12,407 nucleotides of DNA, taken from an uncultured Ruminococcus sp. (GTDB lineage: Bacteria > Bacillota > Clostridia > Oscillospirales > Ruminococcaceae). The translations under genes were made by a program, and so were the position numbers. Location of the stretch: positions 1 to 12,407 of the forward strand of contig CALESG010000160.1 in the NCBI GenBank assembly GCA_937907215.1, written 5' to 3'. Every line of letters begins with the position of its first letter. Position 1 is the stretch's first letter. This document shows positions 6,601-12,407 of the stretch, piece after piece. The notes under the pieces were generated by a model that was given only the letters and a program-made list of their open reading frames with translations, was not told the DNA's origin and did not search any database.

Positions 6601-7066
6601 ACTGGCGAGTGATGCTTTCAGCTGGGGTTCGGATATTATCAGCGGTATTGTTGACGGCATAAGAAGTTGCATCAACTGGATTTCCGATGCCTGCACAGAT
6701 GTTGCCGATACAATCAGAAGCTATCTGCACTTCTCTGTACCGGATGTAGGTCCGCTGACTGAATATAAAAGCTGGATGCCTGACTTTATGCAGGGACTTG
6801 CTGACGGTATCATAAAAAGCAAAAAAGTTGTCGCAAAAGCTGTATCCAGTGTTGCTGACACAATGCAAGTAACGCTGGGTTCTGATCTCAATTACAAACT
6901 TGATGGCATGACAGGTGCTATTATGAATGGCTCTGCTGAAAGTTCTGTTGTAAATAACTATTACAATAATGACAACAGCCGCACAGTAAATCAGACCAAT
7001 CATAGCCCAAAATCACTGTCACGGCTGGAAATTTACAGGCAGACGAGAAATGCGGTGAAAATGTAA
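3653..7066 (+). CDS. Phage tail tape measure protein, TP901 type
   Basis: This 1137-aa protein sets tail length and helps DNA passage through the cell envelope. In order: an N-terminal start typical of the family (IKGITVEIGGDTTKL), a coiled-coil stretch (about residues 20-130, KNTQTQLKDVEKLLKLD and similar), and a TP901-like core (about 163-420: DFDTAMSKVAAVSGATGDDL, AAEAMNYMAMAGWKTTDML, SVSMLGESFKYCAPIAGALG-like blocks). Two hydrophobic, membrane-like segments follow (about 483-509 and 534-561), then a long tryptophan-rich helical repeat region (about 700-960), and a Gly-rich C-terminus ending VNNYYNNDNSRTVNQ and RLEIYRQTRNAVKM. At the rule-of-thumb 0.15 nm per residue, a tail of about 170 nm is inferred. 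It lies between the two cargo cassettes; its stop is four bases from the end of the convergent minus-strand gene. No lysin domain was noticed. Confidence 0.93.
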   Translation: MANRIKGITVEIGGDTTKLSKALEGVNKNIKNTQTQLKDVEKLLKLDPTNTELLSQKQKLLADTIGSTKTKLETLKTAAEQANTALANGDITQEQYDALQREIIETENELQRLQTEASKTNTALAKIGEAGQVLENVGNKISGAGEKLLPGTAGITALGTAAVKTASDFDTAMSKVAAVSGATGDDLQALRDKAREMGSKTKFSASEAAEAMNYMAMAGWKTTDMLDGIDGIMNLAAASGEDLATTSDIVTDALTAFGLTSADSGHFADVLAAASSNANSNVSMLGESFKYCAPIAGALGFSCEDTAEALGLMANAGIKSTQSGTSMRSIMTALSGDVKFCSDAFGEMEIATNNSDGSMRELSDILADCRVAFDQMSESEKASAAQSLVGKNAMSGFLALMNAAPADIEKLSGAISNCDGTSLSMAETMQDNLGGQLTILKSQLEELAISFGEILMPAIRAIVSKVQALVDKLNAIDPATKETIIKIALIAAALGPLLIVVGKTISTVGTLMQFISNVPTMIAGAKTSFATLSGAIGGISAPVVTVVAAIAALVAAFVHLWKTNEDFRDNILATWEKIKATFENLTSGIVDRLNDLGFNFEDFGDLMSSIWQGLCDILAPWFEGVFTYIAETFDVIVDVILGILDIFIGLFTGDWEQMWNGVKGIFVGIWDFIKNCFTNIVNTLKGIADVFLGWFGTSWDEVWTAIKDFFIGIWNNICAAFTSVRDFFVNTWNAISTFFTGIITTIYNTAVTIFTSVYNFFAGILTSIHDFFSTIFNAIWTVISTVCTTIYNMISSIWNAIYEFISPLLESVKYLFETIFQAIWIIISSAMDWISEKIQTIWNAIVEFITPLLEGIESFFETIWNAIKTAISTALSAISNTISSVWNAISGFISGVMNTIKSVFSSIWNAISNAISSVVNGIKSTISSVWNNISSTISSVMNTIKSTITSIWDNVKSAVSNTISGIYDTIKGGFDKAVNFVKGLASDAFSWGSDIISGIVDGIRSCINWISDACTDVADTIRSYLHFSVPDVGPLTEYKSWMPDFMQGLADGIIKSKKVVAKAVSSVADTMQVTLGSDLNYKLDGMTGAIMNGSAESSVVNNYYNNDNSRTVNQTNHSPKSLSRLEIYRQTRNAVKM
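5780..6540 (+). repeat. Tryptophan-rich degenerate repeats in the tape measure gene
   Basis: About eleven copies of a W-N-A-I-type motif (variants IWNAI, VWNAI, IWNNI, TWNAI, IWDNV) recur, mostly at 11 to 40-residue spacing, with Ile/Ser/Thr/Phe-rich helices between them. At DNA level the string ATATGGAATGCG and relatives recur. Such amphipathic repeats are common in tape measure proteins and would let the protein vary in length by unequal recombination. Confidence 0.7.
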
Positions 7067-7070
7067 AATG

Positions 7071-7598
7071 TTATTTGTTGTATTTTGTGTATCCTGACTT
7101 TAATATTTCAATCCAATTTAAAAGAGTATCTTCTTGAAGTACAATTTCAGCTTTTAAGTACTCATTATAGTTTGAGAAAAAATAAACTTTAATTCCTTGA
7201 AATGTTTCAATTCCAAAACTTCCATGTGCAAAAGCATTTCGAATAGCTGAGAATAATGACTGCATCACAGTTTTTTCGTCGTGTTTAAGAAAAACGCAGT
7301 ATTCATCAACGGGTTTCACGGTATTAACTTCATCAAATCTATTTTTCAATTCATCTTTCTTGCAAGGATGATAATGCAATTTTAAACTTGGAGTGGCGTT
7401 CTTTAACATTTCAGATTTTAATTTTGCGAATTGATTTTTCCCTTTCCATCCTAATTCATGGAATGTTTTAGCTCTTACACTTGTTCCGGGAGTAGGACAT
7501 TCAAATAAATAAAAGCCTAAAATTGTCTGAAATTTTTTTGTAGTTACAGGATAACTTTTATCAAATTTTTTATAGTATTTAGTCTTTTTAGCCATCAT
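7071..7598 (-). CDS. Probable HEPN-domain protein, minus-strand cargo gene
   Basis: The product is 175 aa from ATG 7598 (MMAKKTKYYKKFDKSYPV); a TTG at 7637 or the ATG at about 7625 would give longer forms, and no good RBS decides between them. Near the C-terminal third is SAIRNAFAHGSFG, with R120, N121 and H125 forming the R-x4-H (RNxxxH) signature of HEPN domains. These are all-helical domains, many of them metal-independent RNases in toxin-antitoxin, abortive infection and CRISPR effectors. Upstream are basic residues and a CPTPGTSVRAKTFHELGWKG segment of unknown role. The gene lies opposite to all tail genes, is AT-rich, has its own strong promoter and is inserted between tape measure and Dit. 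Inference: a lysogeny-expressed defence or toxin-like moron. No antitoxin-like partner is adjacent. RNase activity is not shown; some HEPN proteins are non-catalytic. Confidence 0.7.
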   Translation of the reverse strand: MMAKKTKYYKKFDKSYPVTTKKFQTILGFYLFECPTPGTSVRAKTFHELGWKGKNQFAKLKSEMLKNATPSLKLHYHPCKKDELKNRFDEVNTVKPVDEYCVFLKHDEKTVMQSLFSAIRNAFAHGSFGIETFQGIKVYFFSNYNEYLKAEIVLQEDTLLNWIEILKSGYTKYNK

Positions 7599-7655
7599 AC
7601 TTACCACACATACACATATTCTCATCAACAAAATCAAATGAAATGCATTTTTTAT

Positions 7656-7684
7656 ATTATATCACATTTTGTCGGAAAAGTCAA
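7656..7684 (-). promoter_or_regulatory. Near-consensus extended -10 promoter of the HEPN gene
   Basis: On the minus strand: -35 TTGACT (7679-7684), exactly 17 bases, -10 TATAAT (7656-7661), with TG at the extended -10 position. Transcription should begin near 7649, giving a leader of about 50 nt before ATG 7598. The -35 abuts the RBS region of the divergent Dit gene, so the two signals are back to back. Confidence 0.8.
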
Positions 7685-7705
7685 TCACGAAGGAAGTGAT
7701 GATTC

Positions 7706-8557
7706 ATGTTCTATTCCCTTATTCTTGAAAACGAAACAGGTCAGCAAATTGATCTCTCGCAGACAGCAAACTGCTTACTATTCTCAAAAATAGAAGGACT
7801 AAATCCTCCGCCTGGAACGATCAGCACATCCACCTACGCAGGCATGGACGGAAGCTACTTAAACAACGCATTTATCGAGAAAAGAAATGTGGTCATTCCT
7901 TTTGAAATGCGTGGTTTTGGTATTGAAAAAAGACGGCACGAACTGTATAAAGTGGTCAAGCCCTCACGCTACATCAAGATATATTACTCTACAAAAAACA
8001 TCTCTGTATATGCCGAAGGTATCGTTGAAACCTGCGAAATGGAGAATTTTGAAATGCTGACCAAAGGACAGATTTCCATTGTCTGCCCTGATATTTACTG
8101 GTATTCAACCGAAACTCAGATTGCTGAATACTCAAGAATAACAGGAGCATTTCACTTCGTTTTTCCCGATAATGATGAGCCTTTTCCGATTGGCAGATAT
8201 AACACGCAGAATATTATGACCATAGTAAATGACGGTGATGAGGTTGGATTTACTCTTGAAATCAGCGGAGGACCTGCAAAGAATCCGACTATCTACAACG
8301 CTGTAACAGATGAATATATGCAGATTTTGGGTGAACTCAAAGATGGTGATATTATTACCATAACCACGAAAACAGGCAATAAGACGGTAACTTTGGAACG
8401 TGAGGGTGTTGTTACAAATATCATAAACAGGCTTGTCAGCGGTTCTACATGGCTGACATTAAGACCGGGAGAAAACAAATTCTATGTCCGTGCATCTGAT
8501 GGACTTTCAAAACTGAAAGTCAGATTGATACACCGCAATGCGTACTTGGGAGTGTGA
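7706..8557 (+). CDS. Distal tail protein (Dit), siphovirus tail component family
   Basis: This 283-aa protein is the hub between tail tube and baseplate/tip in Gram-positive siphophages. ATG 7706 follows AAGGAAGTGAT (7690-7700), a one-mismatch match to the anti-SD complement. The N-terminal half (FYSLILENETGQQIDLSQT, GLNPPPGTISTSTYAGMDGSYLNN, KRNVVIPFEMRG) is the typical tube-like Dit domain. The C-terminal half (from about residue 150: FPDNDEPFPIGRYNTQNIM, GDVGFTLEISGG-like block, TLREGVVTNI-like block, WLTLRPGENKFYVRA) is the galectin-like Dit C-terminal domain that ends in a Gly-Glu-Asn-type loop. It is followed at three bases by the Tal-like gene, as expected for a tail tip operon. There is no inserted carbohydrate-binding module; the length is ordinary. 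Confidence 0.85.
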   Translation: MFYSLILENETGQQIDLSQTANCLLFSKIEGLNPPPGTISTSTYAGMDGSYLNNAFIEKRNVVIPFEMRGFGIEKRRHELYKVVKPSRYIKIYYSTKNISVYAEGIVETCEMENFEMLTKGQISIVCPDIYWYSTETQIAEYSRITGAFHFVFPDNDEPFPIGRYNTQNIMTIVNDGDEVGFTLEISGGPAKNPTIYNAVTDEYMQILGELKDGDIITITTKTGNKTVTLEREGVVTNIINRLVSGSTWLTLRPGENKFYVRASDGLSKLKVRLIHRNAYLGV

Positions 8558-8560
8558 TTT

Positions 8561-9673
8561 ATGCAGATTGAAATATATAACATGATTCCTGTGGAAGATA
8601 AACTATCCATAACTCTTGAAGCAATATGCGACAGCTTTTCTTCACTCTTGTGGGACGTTGAATATTATTCCTGCGGTGCTTTTGAGGTATATATTGCAGC
8701 GTCACCGAGAAATGTTGAGATATTTCAGACAGGAAGAATTGTCGGGCGTGATGATGATAAGGAACACTTCGGATTGATTGAATCCGTTGAAATACAAACA
8801 GATGCAGAGGACGGCGACTATCTCATTGTGAGAGGTCGCTTTTTAATGTGTCTGCTTGAACGCAGAATAATCTATCCGACTGTGAATTTCACAAAAGAAA
8901 CAGCCTATGCAGATATAATAAAAACCGTTGTGCAGTTTAATGCTGTTGTATCCGGTATGAGAAAAATTCCCGGTCTTTCCGTTGGAACTGCAACAGGTTC
9001 ATGCTGGGAACATAAAACAAAACTGCAAATCAGCTATGATAATCTTATGGAATGGATTTATAAAATTTGTGAGAAAATCGGTGGCACTGCAAATATTCGT
9101 CTTTTAAAAACATCTGATGAACAATATGAAATGGTACTTGAACTTTCACAAGGCTCTGACAGAAGTATCATGCAGTCGGATAATCCGCATATTGTGTTCT
9201 CTGACGGATATAACAATCTGCTTTCATTTTCGTATGCTACTGATATTTCCAAACAGAAGAATTTTGCATACATATTGGGCAAAGGCGAAGGAGAAAAAAG
9301 AAAACGTACAACATATTTCAATGGTTCAGAGCCAGCACACCTTGACCGCTATGAAGTGTATGTTGACGCAAAGGATATGTCAGATGAAGAACAGATTGAC
9401 GGCGAAACAAAGCCGATACCGAAAGCAGAATATATTGAACTGCTGAAAGAAAAAGGTAAACAAAGCATGGTTCTTCCGCTGACTGAATCAGAATCACAAA
9501 TTGCAGTACAGCCTACGCAGTTTCAATATAACAAGGACTATTTTGTCGGCGATTATGTTACAGTAGAACACCGCAGATTTGGTCTGCGACAGAATAAAAT
9601 ACAGCTTATCGGTATGATTGAGAGTTTCGACCGGAACGGCAGAAATCTTACGCCGACATTCAAGGAGGTATAG
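8561..9673 (+). CDS. Tail-associated/baseplate protein, Gp37-like (Tal N-terminal type)
   Basis: The product is 370 aa, starting at ATG 8561 three bases after Dit, with only a modest RBS (GGGAGTG). The N-terminus (MQIEIYNMIPVEDKLSITLE, SFSSLLWDVEYYSCGAFEVYI, GRIVGRDDDKEHFGLIESV, DYLIVRGRFLMCLLERRII) and the mid region (LQISYDNLMEWIYKICEKIG, FSDGYNNLLSFSYATD) match siphovirus ReqiPepy6 Gp37-like proteins. These correspond to the gp27-like hub of tail-associated proteins. The C-terminus (YNKDYFVGDYVTVEHRRFGL...IGMIESFDRNGRNLTPTF) closes the hub fold. It probably caps the tail tube below Dit and supports the fibre proteins encoded next. There is no peptidase or lysozyme extension, so any cell-wall-degrading activity must be elsewhere. 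Confidence 0.85.
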   Translation: MQIEIYNMIPVEDKLSITLEAICDSFSSLLWDVEYYSCGAFEVYIAASPRNVEIFQTGRIVGRDDDKEHFGLIESVEIQTDAEDGDYLIVRGRFLMCLLERRIIYPTVNFTKETAYADIIKTVVQFNAVVSGMRKIPGLSVGTATGSCWEHKTKLQISYDNLMEWIYKICEKIGGTANIRLLKTSDEQYEMVLELSQGSDRSIMQSDNPHIVFSDGYNNLLSFSYATDISKQKNFAYILGKGEGEKRKRTTYFNGSEPAHLDRYEVYVDAKDMSDEEQIDGETKPIPKAEYIELLKEKGKQSMVLPLTESESQIAVQPTQFQYNKDYFVGDYVTVEHRRFGLRQNKIQLIGMIESFDRNGRNLTPTFKEV

Positions 9674-9676
9674 CTT

Positions 9677-11062
9677 ATGGCATTTTCATATGGATTTTTC
9701 AATGCAAAGAATCTTGACAGAACATATACTGCCAAGAATTTCTGCGATTATCTTGGCAGTATCATCTGCAACGGCATTCAGGACAACTATGGTCAGTGTT
9801 TCAAGCTGATTGCAAACAAGTTAAAGTTAACTATTGGCAGTGGCAAGGCATGGATTAACGGACACTATTTCCTTTCCGATACTCCATATACCTTTGATTT
9901 ATCAAGCTATGTGAATGAATCCCTGGGCAGATATTTGTCAGTTGGTATATGCTGCAACACCGGTGAAAACTATCGTAAGATAGAATTTGAGATTCTTGCC
10001 GGTACTCCTGCAACATCACCGTCAATTCCAAGGTTCAAGGATACAGAAACCAAAACATATCTTACGCTTTGTGTAGTCAGAATTGATGCAGGTGCGACAG
10101 AAATCAAAGTGACAGATTACCGGGAAAATGCAAGCTACTGTGGATATGTCCGCTGTATTCTCGGTAAATGCAAGGTTACAGATATGATGTCACAGCTTGC
10201 TGAAATCACAGAGCAGATGAAGAATTACAATAAAACCATTCTCCAGCTGACAAATCAGGTAACTGAACTGACAGCAAAGGTTGATGAAATTACGGGAGAT
10301 GTAGTTTCTGTCGGCAAGTGCGGTGATAACATCAATTATGTTCTCTATTCTGACGGCAAGCTGATTCTCAAGGGCACAGGAGCAATGTTTGACTATGCAA
10401 GTTCGATTGAAACAAGCGGAAACAAATCTCCATTCTATGATAACGACGGAATTAAATCCGTGGTTATTTCAGAAGGCATTACATCTATTGGAGAGTTTGC
10501 TTTTAGTTTCTGCAATAATCTGAAAATGGCGACGCTTCCGACTACACTTAAAACGATCAAAAGAAATGGTTTTATGCCGCACATTGATGAATATATTGTT
10601 CACCAAAATCTCTATGGACTTACAGAAATTACGATTCCGCCTAAAGTGACCGAAATTGCAAAATATGCCTTTTCGGGAACAGCAATAAAATCAGTTACAA
10701 TTCCCGCATCTGTTACAACAGTTGGAGAAGGAGCGTTTGGTGAATGTCAGAACCTTGAAACCGTTCGTTACAGCGGTAAAATCATTGGTGACAGAATGTT
10801 CGTGCGTTGTTTAAAACTGAAGAACTTCACAATAACCAAAAGCACAACCGAAATTATCGGCGGCTGTTTCAATTACTGTGAAAATCTCACGCTTATTACT
10901 TATGAGGGTACTATTTCTGAGTGGAATTCCATTACAAAGCATGCAAACTGGGACGGTCATACAGTTGGAACAACTGAAACTCCGCTAACAAAAATTCAAT
11001 GCCTTGATGGGTATATGCAGTACGATACAGAAACAAGAGAATGGGTGGAGGTGAAGAATTAA
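9677..11062 (+). CDS. Tail fibre/receptor-binding protein with BspA-type leucine-rich repeats
   Basis: The product is 461 aa; ATG 9677 follows AAGGAGG (9662-9668), which overlaps the end of the previous gene. Residues 1 to about 165 form a baseplate-attachment region (MAFSYGFFNAKNLDRTYTAKN, KAWINGHYFLSD, a beta-rich part). Residues about 170-210 are a heptad-rich coiled coil (LAEITEQMKNYNKTILQLTN), suggesting a trimer. From about 212 a BspA/LRR_5 unit begins with its characteristic cap (VGKCGDNINYVLYSDGKLIL, GTGAMFDY, SPFYDNDGIKSVVI) and continues with repeats of the form SIGEFAFSFCNNL, TEIAKYAFSGTAIKSVTIP and TVGEGAFGECQNLETV. It closes with GTISEWNSITKHANW. Such domains are common in surface proteins of gut Firmicutes and oral bacteria, where they bind host or cell surfaces; here they probably bind the bacterial receptor. 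The stop overlaps the next start (TAATG). Confidence 0.85.
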   Translation: MAFSYGFFNAKNLDRTYTAKNFCDYLGSIICNGIQDNYGQCFKLIANKLKLTIGSGKAWINGHYFLSDTPYTFDLSSYVNESLGRYLSVGICCNTGENYRKIEFEILAGTPATSPSIPRFKDTETKTYLTLCVVRIDAGATEIKVTDYRENASYCGYVRCILGKCKVTDMMSQLAEITEQMKNYNKTILQLTNQVTELTAKVDEITGDVVSVGKCGDNINYVLYSDGKLILKGTGAMFDYASSIETSGNKSPFYDNDGIKSVVISEGITSIGEFAFSFCNNLKMATLPTTLKTIKRNGFMPHIDEYIVHQNLYGLTEITIPPKVTEIAKYAFSGTAIKSVTIPASVTTVGEGAFGECQNLETVRYSGKIIGDRMFVRCLKLKNFTITKSTTEIIGGCFNYCENLTLITYEGTISEWNSITKHANWDGHTVGTTETPLTKIQCLDGYMQYDTETREWVEVKN

Positions 11063-12407
11063 TGTGGAAATTTCTCGTAAAACAGCAGAAAATCGAAGTT
11101 TTGGAACGTGAGATTCTTGCCGATCATCAGATTGCTTTCGTGAATCTGAAATTCGTTTTTGACGGCGATTGGAAGAAGTTTCACAAGGTAGTGCAGTTTT
11201 CGCAGTGTGACGAAACGTACAGCATCGTTCTTGGATTTGACGGCACTACCTGTCATTTACCTGCGGAACTTCATGTAGGTGCTGTGAAGATGAGCGTTTT
11301 CGGATATGATGCGGAAAGTGACACGACTGTCAGAGCGACAACAATTCCCGTCACGCTGAATATCCGTGAATCAGGATTTGTGGGTGATGATGATATTCCG
11401 ATTCCTCCCACGCCTGATCTGTACACGCAGTTGTTGCAGAAAATTGCCGATATTCAGGCAGGTGTGGATGGTAAAGACGGTCTTTCAGCTTATGAGCTTG
11501 CCAAAGAAAACGGATTTGTTGGGACGGTTTCCGAATGGTTGGAAAGTCTCAAAGGTGCTGACGGTCAACCGGGTAATGACGGTGTTGACGGTAAAAATGG
11601 CATCGATGGCAAAGACGGAAGAGATGGAATCAATGGTGTGGACGGAATTACTCCGGATATGTCGGAATATTCAACGACTTCCGCTGTTGAATTGATGATT
11701 CAGAAAATCACAAATCCGCTGTCACTAAAATCCCACGAGCATGCAAATCAGTCTGTTTTAGATGAAATCACGGCAAGCTATACACTGGAAGAACAGCAGA
11801 AATTGGCGAATTTTCAGCCGTCCGACTATGCAACAAAGCAAGCTCTCGCGGATGAGGCACTTGCCATTCGTGAAGCAATGATTCCGCTGACAAGAGAGCT
11901 TCATTCTCATGAAAATATGGTTGTGCTTGATTCGTTGACAGCTGAACAATTGGCTCTGTTAGGCGGTTTGCAACAGTTTGAGGACAGCACCGAATACGAT
12001 ATTCAGACGATCAGGGAATCCGTTGAACCTGTCATTTCGCAAGTGCATTGGCATCATAATTTAACGACGTTAAATAGCATTACCGCTGAGAAAATTACCA
12101 AGTGGGATAATTATGGCACGCAGATAAACGGACTTAGCACAAGAATCACGGTTTATTCTGATTTAGTGGAAAACAGTGTAGCACGAATTGGAACGGCTGA
12201 ACAAAATATTGAGAGCTTGCAAAAGCAAATTGATGCTCTGAAAAACGGCAGTGAACCTGTTATTCTTTTCCGTTCCGGACAGAATGCAATGGGCGTGTAT
12301 GCACCGGAAATCGGCGTTATCCTGAACAACGGCTATCATCTGATGACCGATTTTGTTGAGGAACATCCGCATTTTTGCAGTGCTGAAAATGATTATACCA
12401 TAAGTTA
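11062..12407 (+). CDS. Collagen-like baseplate/tail fibre protein, 3' end beyond the window
   Basis: This frame is open from ATG 11062 (RBS GGAGGTGA, 11047-11054; TAATG overlap with the upstream stop) to the window end, 448 codons without a stop. The first about 105 residues (MWKFLVKQQKIEVLEREILA, a beta-rich domain with FVFDGDWKKFHKVVQFSQ) look like the N-terminal attachment domain of phage baseplate upper proteins. After a linker (DDDIPIPPTPDLYTQLLQK) come VDGKDGLSAYELAKENGFVG and a collagen-like block of eleven Gly-X-Y triplets (about residues 165-197). Helical and His-rich segments follow (LKSHEHANQSVLDEIT, VISQVHWHHNLTTLNSITAEKI), of the kind that mark repeated fibre shaft units, then a coiled coil (ENSVARIGTAEQNIESLQKQ), then the start of a further domain. 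The role is inferred: trimeric side or tip fibre that works with the LRR protein in receptor binding. Confidence 0.8.
   Translation, partial: MWKFLVKQQKIEVLEREILADHQIAFVNLKFVFDGDWKKFHKVVQFSQCDETYSIVLGFDGTTCHLPAELHVGAVKMSVFGYDAESDTTVRATTIPVTLNIRESGFVGDDDIPIPPTPDLYTQLLQKIADIQAGVDGKDGLSAYELAKENGFVGTVSEWLESLKGADGQPGNDGVDGKNGIDGKDGRDGINGVDGITPDMSEYSTTSAVELMIQKITNPLSLKSHEHANQSVLDEITASYTLEEQQKLANFQPSDYATKQALADEALAIREAMIPLTRELHSHENMVVLDSLTAEQLALLGGLQQFEDSTEYDIQTIRESVEPVISQVHWHHNLTTLNSITAEKITKWDNYGTQINGLSTRITVYSDLVENSVARIGTAEQNIESLQKQIDALKNGSEPVILFRSGQNAMGVYAPEIGVILNNGYHLMTDFVEEHPHFCSAENDYTIS
11554..11646 (+). repeat. Collagen-like Gly-X-Y tract
   Basis: Eleven consecutive Gly-X-Y triplets, from GAD GQP GND through GRD GIN GVD GIT, lie within the last gene. 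DNA repeats of the GGTxxxGAC type underlie it. Such tracts form triple-helical shafts in phage fibres and imply a trimer. Confidence 0.85.

Noticed and set aside
6112..7003. Minus-strand ORFs opposite the repeat part of the tape measure
   Set aside because: Hydrophobic antisense reading of Ile/Ser/Trp repeats; no start signals.
7020..7075. Bidirectional terminator between the tape measure and the HEPN gene
   Set aside because: No stem with T-run on either strand in the four-base gap or close by.
1..12407. tRNA, rRNA, CRISPR array or attachment site
   Set aside because: No cloverleaf, spaced direct repeats or integrase context seen by eye in the window.

Overview
The window is a stretch of the tail module of a Firmicutes (clostridial) siphophage or prophage. 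Evidence: consensus AAGGAGG-type ribosome binding sites before most genes, sigma-A promoters, moderate-to-low GC, and phage proteins that resemble those of gut Oscillospiraceae/Lachnospiraceae phages (my reading of the family look; no search was run). Lysogeny genes, integrase and attachment sites are not in view, so phage versus prophage cannot be settled, although the nested transposable elements and cargo genes suit a resident, possibly decaying, prophage.

Left edge (1-1749): nested mobile DNA. Positions 1-287 look like the terminal part of an insertion sequence, probably IS3 family/IS150 subgroup, oriented leftward: a TG...CA-type end, an inward promoter and a 200-nt segment with two strong hairpins. 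At 288 the sequence passes, in frame, into a group II intron reverse transcriptase/maturase whose N-terminal half is missing. It retains the YADD box, maturase region and HNH endonuclease, followed by intron domains V and VI. The intron ends near 1749, and the 3' exon of a phi13-like major tail (tube) protein gene continues to 2186. The layout is therefore an IS inside an intron inside a phage structural gene.

Tail module (1750-12407): major tail protein 3' exon, tail assembly chaperone with an A AAA AAC slippery site leading into a second small ORF (lambda gpG/gpGT style), tape measure protein (1137 aa), distal tail protein (Dit), Tal-like baseplate protein (Gp37-like), a fibre protein carrying a BspA-type leucine-rich-repeat domain, and a collagen-like baseplate/fibre protein that runs off the right edge.

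Two AT-rich cargo genes flank the tape measure gene. The first (2822-3586, + strand) has its own near-consensus promoter and a strong intrinsic terminator. The second (7071-7598, - strand) has an equally strong promoter of nearly the same design and encodes a probable HEPN-domain protein with an R-x4-H motif. Both promoter starts share a 12-bp string, and both tail genes downstream of the cassettes begin with the same 10-bp RBS-region string. They look like lysogeny-expressed morons, perhaps anti-phage or toxin-type genes, and are the most interesting part of the window together with the nested IS/intron.
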